This document shows, piece after piece, positions 42,801 through 52,297 of a stretch of DNA of 64,000 nt (its first letter is position 1; every line of letters begins with the position of its first letter). The stretch spans positions 1,249,638 through 1,313,637 of the forward strand of contig CAADRB010000031.1 of assembly GCA_900708905.1 (NCBI GenBank), given 5' to 3'. The translations under genes were made by a program, and so were the position numbers. The stretch is from Hymenolepis diminuta (taxonomy: Eukaryota > Platyhelminthes > Cestoda > Cyclophyllidea > Hymenolepididae). Under the pieces are notes generated by a model. It searched no databases and was not told where the DNA came from. It saw nothing but the letters and a program-made list of their open reading frames with translations.

Positions 42801-45800
42801 ATTGTGAAAAAAGTGAATCTTTGGTGGGGTGATTTATTGTCATAGCCAGGTTTCTTCCAGTGTGTAATATGTATATCGATTTCATCCCGATTTTCAATAT
42901 CACAATGATGTGTAGTTTCTAAATGAGTTCTTGAGCACCCCTCTTTTTGAATTCAAATGTTTGTGTAATAATAACTTCGAAGAGGTTTATCGATTACTCT
43001 ATGTTATTAGCAAACACAACTGTTTTGTGACTTCACACACTTCGAGCTCCTTAAAATAATAGACTTACTATTTTTATATCGTGTATATTACTAAATACTA
43101 TTGAAATACCATTAGTACAGTTCCAAAGAAAGTGAATATGAGTCTTATAACTTTGTCATTGAAATATCTCCTGCAGACAATATGATTATATGGTACATAA
43201 TACCTCATGTTCTTGGCAAAGTAAGGCAAAAACGTTGTTTTGTCTACTAATTGGGCGGGGGTGCATAATTGAATGAAATGTTTAGCAGGGAGAAGAGAAA
43301 GTTTAATTGGGTGTTAACCATATCGAAACCAAAATTTATATAAAGCCCCATTACAACGTTTTTGTCCGTAGAAACGTCATTCCTTGAGATTCATTTGGAC
43401 CTTAGATTTCATGATAAGGAGGTGAAAATCGTAGTAATGGTTTTCAAGTACGAAGATTTGCATTATTTACATTTTCTCAATTTCGTAAGTCATATTCATC
43501 TGAAGAAGGTGTATAGTCGATTTGACAAAGCTAAAAAGATTGGTTTTTAGCACTAATCGCATTTTTTTGTTATATAATTGTTTTTTTTTCTACTAACAGT
43601 GGATGGCACTAATATGAATTGCGATTTTGACACCACTTGCTAAAAGCCCACAAAGGGACGTAAGATAACTTAAACCTTCAAAGTATTTCAACTTTTGGAG
43701 TCAGATATCCTCTCACAAAACTAATGATCTTAGGCTAACAGGTTACAAGGCTAGAGGTTCGGTTGGACAAATGTGTATTGAACAGTTGGAAATGAATGAG
43801 AGGGAAAAGGAGAAGGGAATGGAAAGAGGACTTGGGAAAAAAGAGGAAGTCGTCAGTACTGAATGAAGACAGGCGGGATTGTTGCAGTTACGGTTAGGAG
43901 AGAGTTTGTGAGGGACGATGAGTTACGGTAAGGGCGTTTTTTATTCATTGATGAACAATTTAATTCAGAGGTGAATCAGTAAGCGCTCAATACATAGAGA
44001 CTGGACAAACCTATGAGTCAGAACGCTCAAGTACTACACCTTTCTTACCAGAACAACGGTTGATTGTTGAATTAAACAACTCAGAGAGTTAAAATTGGGA
44101 TCTTATTATGAGCTCGTGCTTACTGAAACTCGTTTAACGAAGAGGAAAGAGATGCTGACAGATAGTTGGAAGTATTTGGCCTTTAGCTCATGGACCAATA
44201 AACTAAGGGAAGTGGACACGCCCGCACATATTAGTACAGGTAATTTATGCTTCTCTAATATGTACTAATTGTTTCAAATTTCTTTGTTGAGCTAGTAGAA
44301 AATTTGTTTTTAGCTTAGTCTTTAACTAGTTGTCTTCATTTCGAGAAATCCTCTCAATTGAACTTATGGGGTTTTCGTTCTTTGTCTGAACTTTCAATTA
44401 ATTTGAATTTCGGGAAAAAATACATGATTTTATGCTTGTGTTCTGTCAAATGCCACATGGCTTTCGCAATGGAAGAATGACAGGTTTAACGTATTTGGGA
44501 TAACATACAAATAAACCAGGAAAGTCCCAGAAAGGCCACGTCTTGGCCATATCTTATTTTGTTGTTGCAACTGCAGGGGGAAATTACAGGTGGCCCAACC
44601 AAGAGTTTGATGTTTTCGGAACTCAGGTGTCTGAATGTCGCAGAATGAAATTCAATTTCTGCAGATGAGTGCTTCAATTTTCTAATATTTTTTTTTTCTA
44701 TTCCTAGAAGGCCTCAATAAATCTTGACTCCGGACTCGCTACTATTCCAAGCGGAAGACCAGGTCTCGATCCCAAAATAGAGGAGTACATTGCACATGCC
44801 GCCAAGCTCTATCAGGACGAGGTTGAACGCTATACTTCCCGAGATCGATCAGACTCCATGCGGACCCGTACCAGCAGTGAAACTTCCCAGCAGATGCATG
44901 CGGCATTGGACAATGCCCGACAACGCGTACTGAGAATGGCTGCTGCGGCAGTTGCTGCGAATGATAGCGCTACAAATTCATCGTCCACATCGACGGCGGC
45001 AGGATATAGCATCCCTTCAGGTTTTGCTGACTCCCAGTTGCCGAATGAGCAGTTGGGCGCAATTGGGGTTATGGAAATCAATGAAATGCTGGTAATATAC
45101 CTTATCTTTCTAATCAGAAGTGATTAACCGGATCCGATATAATTATACTCTTGGAATTGTACTCTGAAATTGATCTAAGGAGAAGGTATTTTGGAGTTGC
45201 TTTAGGGCGGAACTTTGGTTGACTAGAATTAACCAGCCCGATTGAACATCCATATCACTGGATGTGTATCGACCACCTGACCTCTAACTTTGTCGATGAA
45301 GCTCTCGATCACCGCACCACAGAGGTAGTTAGCTGTTTCAATCACTTTAAATTAGTCACTTTGAGCGCTATTTCTCAAATTCAAGGCTCTGTCGTTTGGC
45401 ATATACATTTTCCCTGTTCTAACAGTCACTGTCATTTGCATAGAAATATCTCCTTAATATTTTATGTCAAATACACGTCGACCACATGTTGACTCGCATT
45501 ACCTGTCATAACTGTCTTGTTGTAAGCCATAAAATGACAATACTTTGGAGTTAGGCCCACAACCTAGCTAACCCTGCTCGGAAGCACACACCAGCACGCC
45601 GAGTGCAGACCATCAGGCTAACAGTGTGCGAATTGATCACTTCTGCTTGTCATAACTCGGCCAGGATTAAACTTAACACAACAATGGATCTCCCTATTGA
45701 GTAAGGGATAGTCGATTGGATCATTATTTCACTCTAAATTGTTCCCTTTTTTACTTCAGGCTAAATGCGGTCCCCAGTACTTGTCTCTTATCGCTACAGC

Positions 45801-48800
45801 TGCAGCAGAAGCTTCCTCAAATCAACCTGGAGGTCAGTCCACCACTGACGGTCTAAATCTTTTCACTTCTCGAACAGCACCTCCTAGACAGCTCCCTCCT
45901 CCCTCCCTTTTGGACAACAACATTCCACCACACCAGCAGTTCACTCCTTCCAATACCTCAGCCTCAGTCATCCCTTTGCCACGTTATCGAAAATCGGCCA
46001 GTGGTTCCTCCGCCACCAGTGCCGCTGGTGGACCGCCGGTCACTTTTAGCTCTCCCCCAGTCGCTGCTACCTCTACCGTTTCATCGAATCCTCCGCAAAG
46101 GGAGTTCTTCTCTGGGCTGGCGGATGATAGTGGATATCATCTTCCACCACATCATCATTCGCATCACGCACAACAAATACCTCCTCGATATCCAACTCTT
46201 ATGAGGGCTAGTGCGACGAGAAATGTAAGTAGCCTACAATTTCTGAGCAAGATTGGCTTCTCTTTCCCCTTACGCAAGGTATTATATAAGTAGCCATCGA
46301 GTAAACTTTAAGCATCTACTTGGGTTTAGGAATGGGTGATTCCAGTCGAGTGTTTATTGGGTGCGTCAATAAACAAGGACTAGACGTCAAGGTACTCGGT
46401 GTTTATGAAGCTTGCCAAAATAAGAACGAGAGTTGATAGAATATGTAACAAATTAGAAAACAGACTTGAGAGATAATTAAAGAACAAGACAAGTGTATCT
46501 TCTTTAATGGACTCATTTAAAGTAGCCGTCTTAACTCTTACTATATCCAGGGAGTTTAGAAGTCTGCAAATGTCTGTTCTATAGGAGATACAATTGATAG
46601 TAATGATGCAAACCCAAACCAGAGAAAAGACAAAGAGCGGTTAACAGTATGTATTGTCTAAAAGACGTACAGGAGTCGTGAGTAAGACTAAAACCATTGA
46701 CTAACACCAAGTCAATAGAGAGAGAATTTTCACAAATGCATTTAATAACCTCAATTAATGAAGAATATGGAACTTTTTCGCCAACATTACGAATGGGCAC
46801 CAAAAATCTATTCATATCTCTAGCTATAACAGATAGGATAACATATTCTTCAAACCTTCAACTAGACTTCTATCAGGAACGGCATACTTATTATAAAATG
46901 TTGAGATTTTGTCGTCACAACATACTTCTAGTGCTCTGTGGGATGTTACAGTATTAATCTGCTAATTTTATTGCCAGGGATGATTGGTGTCTGTCCCAGA
47001 GCCGCTTAACTGCCATTCCCAATGAACTCAAAGTCAAAATTTCGGGAGGCACCTGAATACGTATTTGAGGCATTTGAAAGTGTACGGTTGTGTTTACTGG
47101 AGTCTGCTTTTCCGTTTCTAGAATATAACGTTGGATACAGAAAAGTATAAGAAGAAATGGTCTTTAAATTTGATCTCTATCAAATTAACTGTAACCTTAT
47201 ACATCTACTGTGATCGAAATCCATCGATGCAAATTCATTTATTAGCAGTTTATCCACCTTGAAAGTCAATATAATAACTCTTGCATTACTGACGTAACTT
47301 AATTCGTACGAAGTCTCTACAAGTCTGGTGTATCTTAAGCTCACTGTTGATGTATTTAGTAACACCACTTTATCTCCCCAATTTCCAGCTTGAGTCAGTT
47401 GGCCTGCTACCCGAAGAGATAGCTCGCAAGAATTCTACTTCACGTCAACAACAATCACAGCAATCAACGTTAGGGACAACACCAATTAGTTCCTCTCTTG
47501 TCATCTCTTCCTCAACCACTCCGTCTTCAACTGCTGCTGCACCAATCTCCTTCCGATCTCCTGAATCTGCCACCTCTACTGCTGGTACTGCAGCCACGAA
47601 TCCCGTCTCCAATACCAGTATTGGTACTCTTCAAGAGACCATTGAGAAGGCTATTACGGATGGAATTATTGTGCAGAGGGGAGGACAGGATATACCAAAG
47701 ATTGATCCCTCTACGGCGGAGGCGAAAAGTGTCAGGTCGATGCATCCGTCTACCAGTCTCTTGAAACCAGAGAATGGCGGAGGTGTGTTTAGTTTGATAA
47801 GATTAGATTATTGGAAGTTAGGTTTATAGCCTCAGAAGAATCCTTTCCTAGGTATTTATTGTTTACTTATTTGCTCTGATTGTCTAACAGCATTTTGGGT
47901 GACTTTTTCTCTTACAATAGCTGCAAGTAGATGGATAATAAAGAAGTACAAGTTCTATAGGAGCTTAAAGATTTATCTACTTGTTATCAGGACTGGCCTA
48001 AACGTTTTTAAACATGTCCGTTTTGCTGATCATTTAGATTAAATGAGAGAACTCAAGCTTATCTAGTATCAAATCTGAAGTATGATAAATATGAAAGAGG
48101 GAGAGCATTTGTTGTGTCATAACTCTACCGCATGCTATTGTTTACTTGAATTCTAGTGTATTAAGGTGGGATAGCTAAAACTTCACACATCACACTCGAA
48201 ACGTTATCCATAAAGAGATTTTAAAAGACGGATATTTAGGAAATGAAGTTTTATCAAGGGAATCCTGTCAAATCGAACTTCCATTAGAATGATATAGTTT
48301 TTTTGCGTTTTTATTATTTATTTAGGAAGCAATCAGTACAAATGGTAAATGCAAAAGTTTCATTTCACTTAAATAAAAATATATTAATTACCGTGTGCAA
48401 GGTATATCAAATATCGCTCCTTAACTACCTACCCCAGTAGTTTGATATTCATCAATTTGAGAGACTATGCGCTGAATTGAGTGCTCGGTAAACAAGCGGT
48501 TTATCGTTTACAGACACTCCAACTTCCCGTTCACCATCAGCCGGTGTTCTAACCAGCCCAACGATGCTGATATTCCCCAAGAAACGCAGTCGCCTGCCAA
48601 GTAGTTGTAGTTCTGCAGCTCTTGTCACATGTGGAGTCAGACCTGCGTCCCCTTCAAGGTCAGGAGGTGGGGGAGATGTGGCCACACCCACGGGATCGGC
48701 TCCAAGTGCCTCTCCCGCCTTGTCAACCTCTGAAGAAAGAGCAAGAGCATCTTCCACTTCAAAATCTCCCGCAATGGTTCCTCCTTCTGGAATTACTCCC

Positions 48801-49898
48801 ATCTCACCACCTAGTTCAGCTGATTCTCCCGGAAATCTACAGATTTTTATTCCGGTAAGTAGAAACAAACAGGATTTTAAAATGTGGAGATTACTACTTT
48901 AATCAAGAGTTGAGTTGAGGAGCTGGTAATTTTCTTATGTATCTAATCAATAGCTTAGTCTTAATAAAGATTACTAACTCCCAAAGATTAAACTCCGGCT
49001 TTTTCTATCAAGATCCTTGTTTTATTGATTAGTTAGCTCCCTGTATTTGGCACCCCCCGATATGCTCAAGAGGGATAAACGGAATCGTTAAAGGTACCAT
49101 ACGTTGATGGCACAGATGTTAATTAACTCGTCTGCTAAGTCGGAGGTAACGAATTTGATGCCCGCCGGAAGAATGGAAAACCGCACCGATTGGTTTCGCC
49201 AAATTTTAAGGGGCCACAGAAATCGAGTTTCTCATTACGGAGACTCCATGATGTTACCCCTAAAACCAAAGTGAGCTTTAGCGATTTTTCTGAATAGTCT
49301 ATGGAGTTATTTATGAGAAAACCAATAAAGAAGGCGGTTATCGATGAAGTGGAATTGATCAACTGATAAATGAACCAAATTATTGGATTTTAAGAGCTTA
49401 AAATTTTTGTAAAAAGTCCGTGTAAATAGAAAGAGTTGAAAATAATTCGGAACATCTGAACAGGTCTAAATCTATTTATACGATGGAACCATTTATGGAC
49501 AAATAAGCAAGAAACTTGGGGTAAAATAAATGTAATATTTGTTCAATTACCACAAGTTCTATAAAAGGTATTACAAAAATATATGCTCATTGTGATGCAC
49601 AGTAATAATCGTTTAATCTTGTTCTATAATTTGTTTAAACTGTTTTTTTTTTAAATAGCCTGAAGAAGAACCGTCCCAATTCTTACCACACACTGAAACA
49701 CGTTATTCGGGATCGCTCCCACGTCAAACGTCAAATTCAAAATCTTCCATCGGTGGCGGTGGTGGTGTCATAAGTCCCACTCATACCAACGAGCCAATTG
49801 CTGCAAGTCCACGACAGCACAATCCTCCCCCGGCTACGTCACCTCTCCAACAACAACAGCAGCAACCACCACAAAAAACACCCCAACCATCATCATAG
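18506..49898 (+). CDS. NCOR: nuclear receptor corepressor (N-CoR/SMRT/Smrter-like), 20 exons
   Basis: Nuclear scaffold that, in known animals, links unliganded nuclear receptors to HDAC3, TBL1 and GPS2 to silence genes. Exons: 18506-18860, 20865-21095, 22172-22497, 23475-23951, 26198-26524, 27383-27664, 27739-27996, 29797-29959, 31536-31612, 31681-32109, 33409-33795, 36712-36946, 38004-38339, 39495-39737, 40222-40385, 44708-45091, 45760-46224, 47389-47782, 48514-48854, 49659-49898. They join in frame to 2,037 residues, all with GT-AG sites. Domains: Gln/Ser/Ala-rich N terminus (1-570), coiled coil (about 584-626), conserved pre-SANT block (667-810), SANT1/DAD (about 873-925), then a low-complexity C-terminal half with CoRNR-like motifs near 1454 and 1794. 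No second SANT is seen; vertebrate N-CoR has two and about 2,440 residues. Family call is firm; small missed or alternative exons are possible. Confidence 0.9.
20865..23951 (+). CDS. NCOR: corepressor exons 2-4, Gln/Ala-rich region
   Basis: Exons 20865-21095, 22172-22497 and 23475-23951 encode residues 119-463. They contain poly-Gln/Ser (exon 2), a ten-Ala run (exon 3, about 22282-22311), and an imperfect Gln-Ala repeat (exon 4, about 23753-23850) followed by Gly-rich sequence. Such compositionally biased N termini are usual in insect and flatworm corepressors but carry no recognised domain. Acceptors and donors: aag/gtaatg, tttag/gtaagt, tttag/gtgagt. Confidence 0.8.
25255..25560. repeat. 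dispersed repeat, family A copy 1
   Basis: Lies in intron 4 of the corepressor gene. It aligns with 43690-43990: ggctaacagg, then ttggatacatgtttattgga against ttggacaaatgtgtattgaa, then aaatgagag, then gtcagtactgaatga-like and ttattcatt-atgagcaatt segments in the same order. The element class is unknown and no open frame is kept. Boundaries are approximate. Confidence 0.6.
26198..26524 (+). CDS. NCOR: corepressor exon 5 (no internal start codon early)
   Basis: A 109-codon open exon between attttag (26191-26197) and CAG/gttaga (26525), phase 0 on both sides. It begins SNLLVSSPNQSS and is rich in Ser, Ala and Gln with a five-Gln run. Its composition matches exons 2-4. It ends in KEPAYHPQ just before the coiled-coil exon. 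Confidence 0.82.
27383..27996 (+). CDS. NCOR: corepressor exons 6-7: coiled coil and pre-SANT block
   Basis: Exon 6 (27383-27664) begins VEAISPAPEE and encodes a charged heptad-rich helix, LQREREEMQRRLHEIEARI (about residues 594-612). It matches the N-CoR/SMRT coiled coil that binds GPS2 and TBL1. Exon 7 (27739-27996) continues NPIQ-ALLSETRSRAKRQ and contains LPVYRQPSDL and RRQLIKYIHRRKRAEKARL. These parallel the human N-CoR block with LPLYNQPSD and KKLILFFKRRNHARKQRE. This block is diagnostic of the family. Confidence 0.92.
29797..29959 (+). CDS. NCOR: corepressor exon 8
   Basis: Encodes AFFKRHEKLMNSVKRKQKDA and then NREIFEKCFPEIKKIREDQK. The latter matches human N-CoR TREYYEKQFPEIRKQREQQ. 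I chose donor CATG/gtgcgt (29960) because it joins to exon 9 as GDDGH-D-TGSN in frame. A weaker donor at 29945 (gtgatg) would also keep the frame and drop five residues. Confidence 0.85.
31536..32109 (+). CDS. NCOR: corepressor exons 9-10: HDAC3-activating SANT domain
   Basis: Exons 31536-31612 and 31681-32109. The SANT1/deacetylase-activating domain runs from EKWSREDKARFKERFLATPK through NFPAIAAAIDKTVAECIHFY to YLTKKTEGYKALVKK (about residues 872-926). It matches SMRT/N-CoR closely. The Lys in PKNF and the Tyr-Tyr and Lys-Lys in YYLTKK, which in the human HDAC3-SMRT structure contact inositol phosphate, are present. A basic tail (SRRRR) follows. Expected role: binding and activation of class I deacetylase HDAC3. 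Confidence 0.93.
33409..40385 (+). CDS. NCOR: corepressor exons 11-15, low-complexity middle
   Basis: Exons 33409-33795, 36712-36946, 38004-38339, 39495-39737 and 40222-40385 encode residues 976-1430. Exon 11 is Arg/Gly/Ser-rich then Lys/Ser-rich. Exon 12 contains SNTLITDTINLAQ. Exon 13 has Leu/Ala-rich LPEQLANLTKTGAISSELLA. Exons 14-15 are Pro/Gly/Ser-rich. Vertebrate N-CoR carries its second SANT soon after the first, but nothing like it is visible in these exons or in the introns between them. No domain is recognised here. Confidence 0.78.
34681..34717. repeat. AAC/AAT trinucleotide microsatellite
   Basis: An imperfect then perfect run of (aac)n in intron 11 of the corepressor gene. It is likely length-variable between individuals. 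Confidence 0.9.
40386..44707. other. corepressor intron 15 (4.3 kb), no hidden exon seen
   Basis: The largest intron. I looked in it for the missing second SANT domain and found no open frame resembling one. The frame at 43362-43550 encodes unfamiliar sequence with no domain. A family A repeat lies at 43690-43990. Confidence 0.6.
43690..43990. repeat. dispersed repeat, family A copy 2
   Basis: Aligns with 25255-25560 over most of its length. Its left part (aaaactaatgatcttaggctaacagg) also aligns with 62405-62460 (aaaactaatgatcctcctatagactggcagg). Function and class are unknown. Confidence 0.6.
44708..45091 (+). CDS. NCOR: corepressor exon 16, CoRNR-like helix
   Basis: Encodes residues 1431-1558. 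It contains KIEEYIAHAAKLYQDEVERY (motif IEEYIAHAA at 44777-44803). This is a predicted amphipathic helix resembling exon 1's IEEIIANI and exon 18's LQETIEKAI, although Tyr replaces the usual Ile/Val. An Arg/Ser stretch and an Ala-rich helix follow. Confidence 0.8.
45261..45330 (-). repeat. tRNA-derived SINE-like fragment
   Basis: In intron 16. On the minus strand it contains gacaaagttagaggtcaggt followed by ggtcgatac, like the other copies. Upstream on that strand ggtgatcgagagctt resembles a tRNA D-arm end. Boundaries are approximate. Confidence 0.45.
45760..49898 (+). CDS. NCOR: corepressor exons 17-20, C terminus
   Basis: Exons 45760-46224, 47389-47782, 48514-48854 and 49659-49898 encode residues 1559-2037. 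Exon 18 contains TLQETIEKAITDGIIVQ (motif LQETIEKAI at 47629-47655). This closely parallels vertebrate N-CoR LEDIIRKAL, the CoRNR box that binds nuclear receptors, with Thr in place of the first Ile; the adjacent ITDGII may add to it. The rest is Ser/Pro/Thr-rich, ending in a poly-Gln/Pro tail and TAG at 49896-49898. The placement of a CoRNR box near the C terminus agrees with the family. Confidence 0.82.
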
Positions 49899-52087
49899 CG
49901 ACTGCCCTTTTGTTTGCACTTCCTGATATATACTTCTTTTAATATATAATCATCGACATATCTCCTACTCCCTTTCTTTTTGTGTGTAAGTAGTTGTTTT
50001 CCGTCCTCACATCCTTCTTGCTTCTCCCTGTTTTTTTTCTCCCGGCATTGTCTCCAGACTCATTATGAGCTAAGATGTATAAGTGTTTTTACATAGAGCG
50101 TGTGCGCGGTCGAGGACAACGTTTGAATTTACTTCGCATGTTTGTGTCTGCTTTTTCATAATGATTGTAATCAATATACGCACGAAAAGAGATCTGATTT
50201 TACTCTACTTGTATGGTGTGTGCTTAATGCTACTATGTAGAGGCTATGATTATGTTTGAACGAGACGCTAGACACAAATATAGGAGGTACAGTTCAACCG
50301 CTATGAGACAGTTTCTGTAGTAAACGAATTTTCTTGGGGACTACTGCCCAAGCTACGGATTTGTAATTTTAAATCGGTCCAAACGCAAGAAGTAGATGCC
50401 GGTAATTATTAATCACATGCTTATCTATAAAAACCTTAAGTTGCATACTGTTACACATAGGTGAATAATATTTTCCCCAATATAATTCCAATATGTAAGA
50501 TTCTTTGTTTACCATCTTTTAATTTCTGCTTCCTTTAATTCTTTTTTATACCAACGCATTTATTTATATAACTTTTGTAAACGGCGGGTAATATAAATCA
50601 AGCTATCGAAATGCAAACGTGCGTTTTATTTTAATATGGTGGCTTGGGTTGTTTTGTATCGTGGTGTTGTCGGGTCGTATTTATGAGTGGTACAATCTAG
50701 GAGTCGGTTACGATATCCTACAGGGAAGAGCAGATTTTCTAATGGGCCATGAGTCATGCCCAATCGTCAATAACTCAGCGGTTTCTATATACTTATCAGG
50801 AGATGCTGAAGTTATGAATAGTCAATTTTTTATCCTTTCAATTCACCTACCATTCATTTATATCTGTTGAATCTAAAAAAACTCCTCTCACAAGTGCGTT
50901 CGGAAAATTAGGATATACATACATAATGCAAAAAGAAATACCTTGGCCTTATGACAACATCAGAGTTCATTTATGCATTGAATCCATCTTCTATTTAGTG
51001 ATAAATCTCCGTGAGGTTGTAAAAAACAAGTGACAGAAGTAATGGAGAGTCGTAGCTTTTAGCGCATTTTTTATAAAAAATGAAAAATAGGCATGAAATT
51101 TCCGTGATGGTATTCGAAGCACCTTTAATTAGGGCTTTAGATTAAGTCTATTTGCTTAAACCGCCGATGGATGGATAATAGAAGAGGAAGAATAACCTTG
51201 TATTTAGCTCTGAAGAGAAAAAGCTCGTTGCATTCTTACTCTTTTATTTTATAATGTAACGACAGGAAAGAATCTAGAGCTGCATTTTTTAAATATGTGG
51301 TGATATTTTTAGACATCTGGATTAATAAAACTGGCAAGAGGGAGGCAAAGGTAGCAAAAATTTGAGAAACATGGGATTCACAACGGGGGAAACACAAATG
51401 CTGTGGATGCATAATCCAGCGTTAAAATAGAGGACATAACAGAAGCTCATTTGCAAAATTAGAGTATTTGGGTATGTAATTAATATCTATTCATGTTAAT
51501 AACCATGTCTGCTACTATCATTCAGAAGGTAAGAAAATCTGGTGTCTCGAATCTCTTCAGAAGATCACCATCATTATTTTAGAAAAAGATTCCAAACACT
51601 TGACAACTTTACATTAGAAGTGTACCCCTTTAGAATGAAACACTGAATACTATTTAATATGAAGTGTACTGTCAATTCTTCTGAAGCTTGTGAAATGTAA
51701 TATCATGGATATTAAGAGCTGCATTGAATCACTAAGGAAACTAATTTATACTGCAAAAAGATAAGAAACGATTTTTCTTGATTGATTTTCGTGAGTCATT
51801 TAAAAGTTAAAAGACTTTTAACAAATCGAAAATAATGAGGTTGCGAATCGCTCTAGATAAAAATTTCTCTGGGTATATCGAAAATGCTTTGTATTAGTTA
51901 TCGCCTATTTTTAAACATTTAATATCTTAATAACGCAACGAGCTTAATAGAACAAAATTTTTATATTATTTATTTAATGAAACACCTGAGTTGAGTTATA
52001 ATAAATCACAAATGTACGTTCTAGCCAGTAAGATTATGATATTTTGAGCGCGTCATTTAGTGTTTTTGATTAAGGCTTTACAACAAA
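49899..52087. other. 3'UTR and intergenic region between NCOR and CC2D1
   Basis: No coding feature is supported. No canonical AATAAA lies close after the corepressor stop; the first clear one is at 51324-51329, about 1.4 kb downstream. Either the 3'UTR is long or a variant signal is used, for example among the AT-rich hexamers near 49940 or 50590. An open frame at 50619-50870 begins with GTG and matches nothing I know. Confidence 0.5.
52061..52087 (+). promoter_or_regulatory. possible splice or trans-splice acceptor and leader of CC2D1 mRNA
   Basis: tgtttttgattaag (ending 52074) lies 13 nt before the start codon at 52088 and is a plausible 3' splice site. Another AG is at 52059-52060. An in-frame TGA at 52067-52069 means translation cannot begin further upstream without splicing. 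Confidence 0.4.
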
Positions 52088-52297
52088 ATGTTCCGAAGAA
52101 GGGCAAATAAAGAGAAGACTGCCTCAAAAGGGAATGTCAATGACCCTTTTGGTCTTAGTATTGATCCAGGTGATTTAAAACTTGATGATGCTGCACTGGA
52201 AAGGGAATTAGCTGATATGATGGGTAGTGATTATGATGAATTAGAGTCGGATGAGGAGCCAGTAGTTAAGGCTCCACCTTCTCGTCCAAAGTCAAAG
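52088..52297 (+). CDS. CC2D1: CC2D1 exon 1, ending at a GC donor
   Basis: Encodes residues 1-70, beginning MFRRRANKEK, with an acidic stretch (ELADMMGSDYDELESDEE). The exon is best closed at TCAAAG/gcgagc (52298), a GC donor with otherwise good R-A-G bases, because this keeps phase 0 with the acceptor aacccag/GCC at 52423. The only in-phase GT alternative, GCGAGC/gtccat (52304), is a poor donor and would add two residues. Confidence 0.7.

Noticed and set aside
48452..48868. Minus-strand 138-codon open frame
   Set aside because: Shadow of corepressor exon 19, whose plus-strand frame has proper splice sites and joins in frame.
50619..50870. 83-codon open frame with hydrophobic start
   Set aside because: Begins with GTG, has no ATG near the start, resembles no family and lies in the putative 3'UTR/intergenic region.
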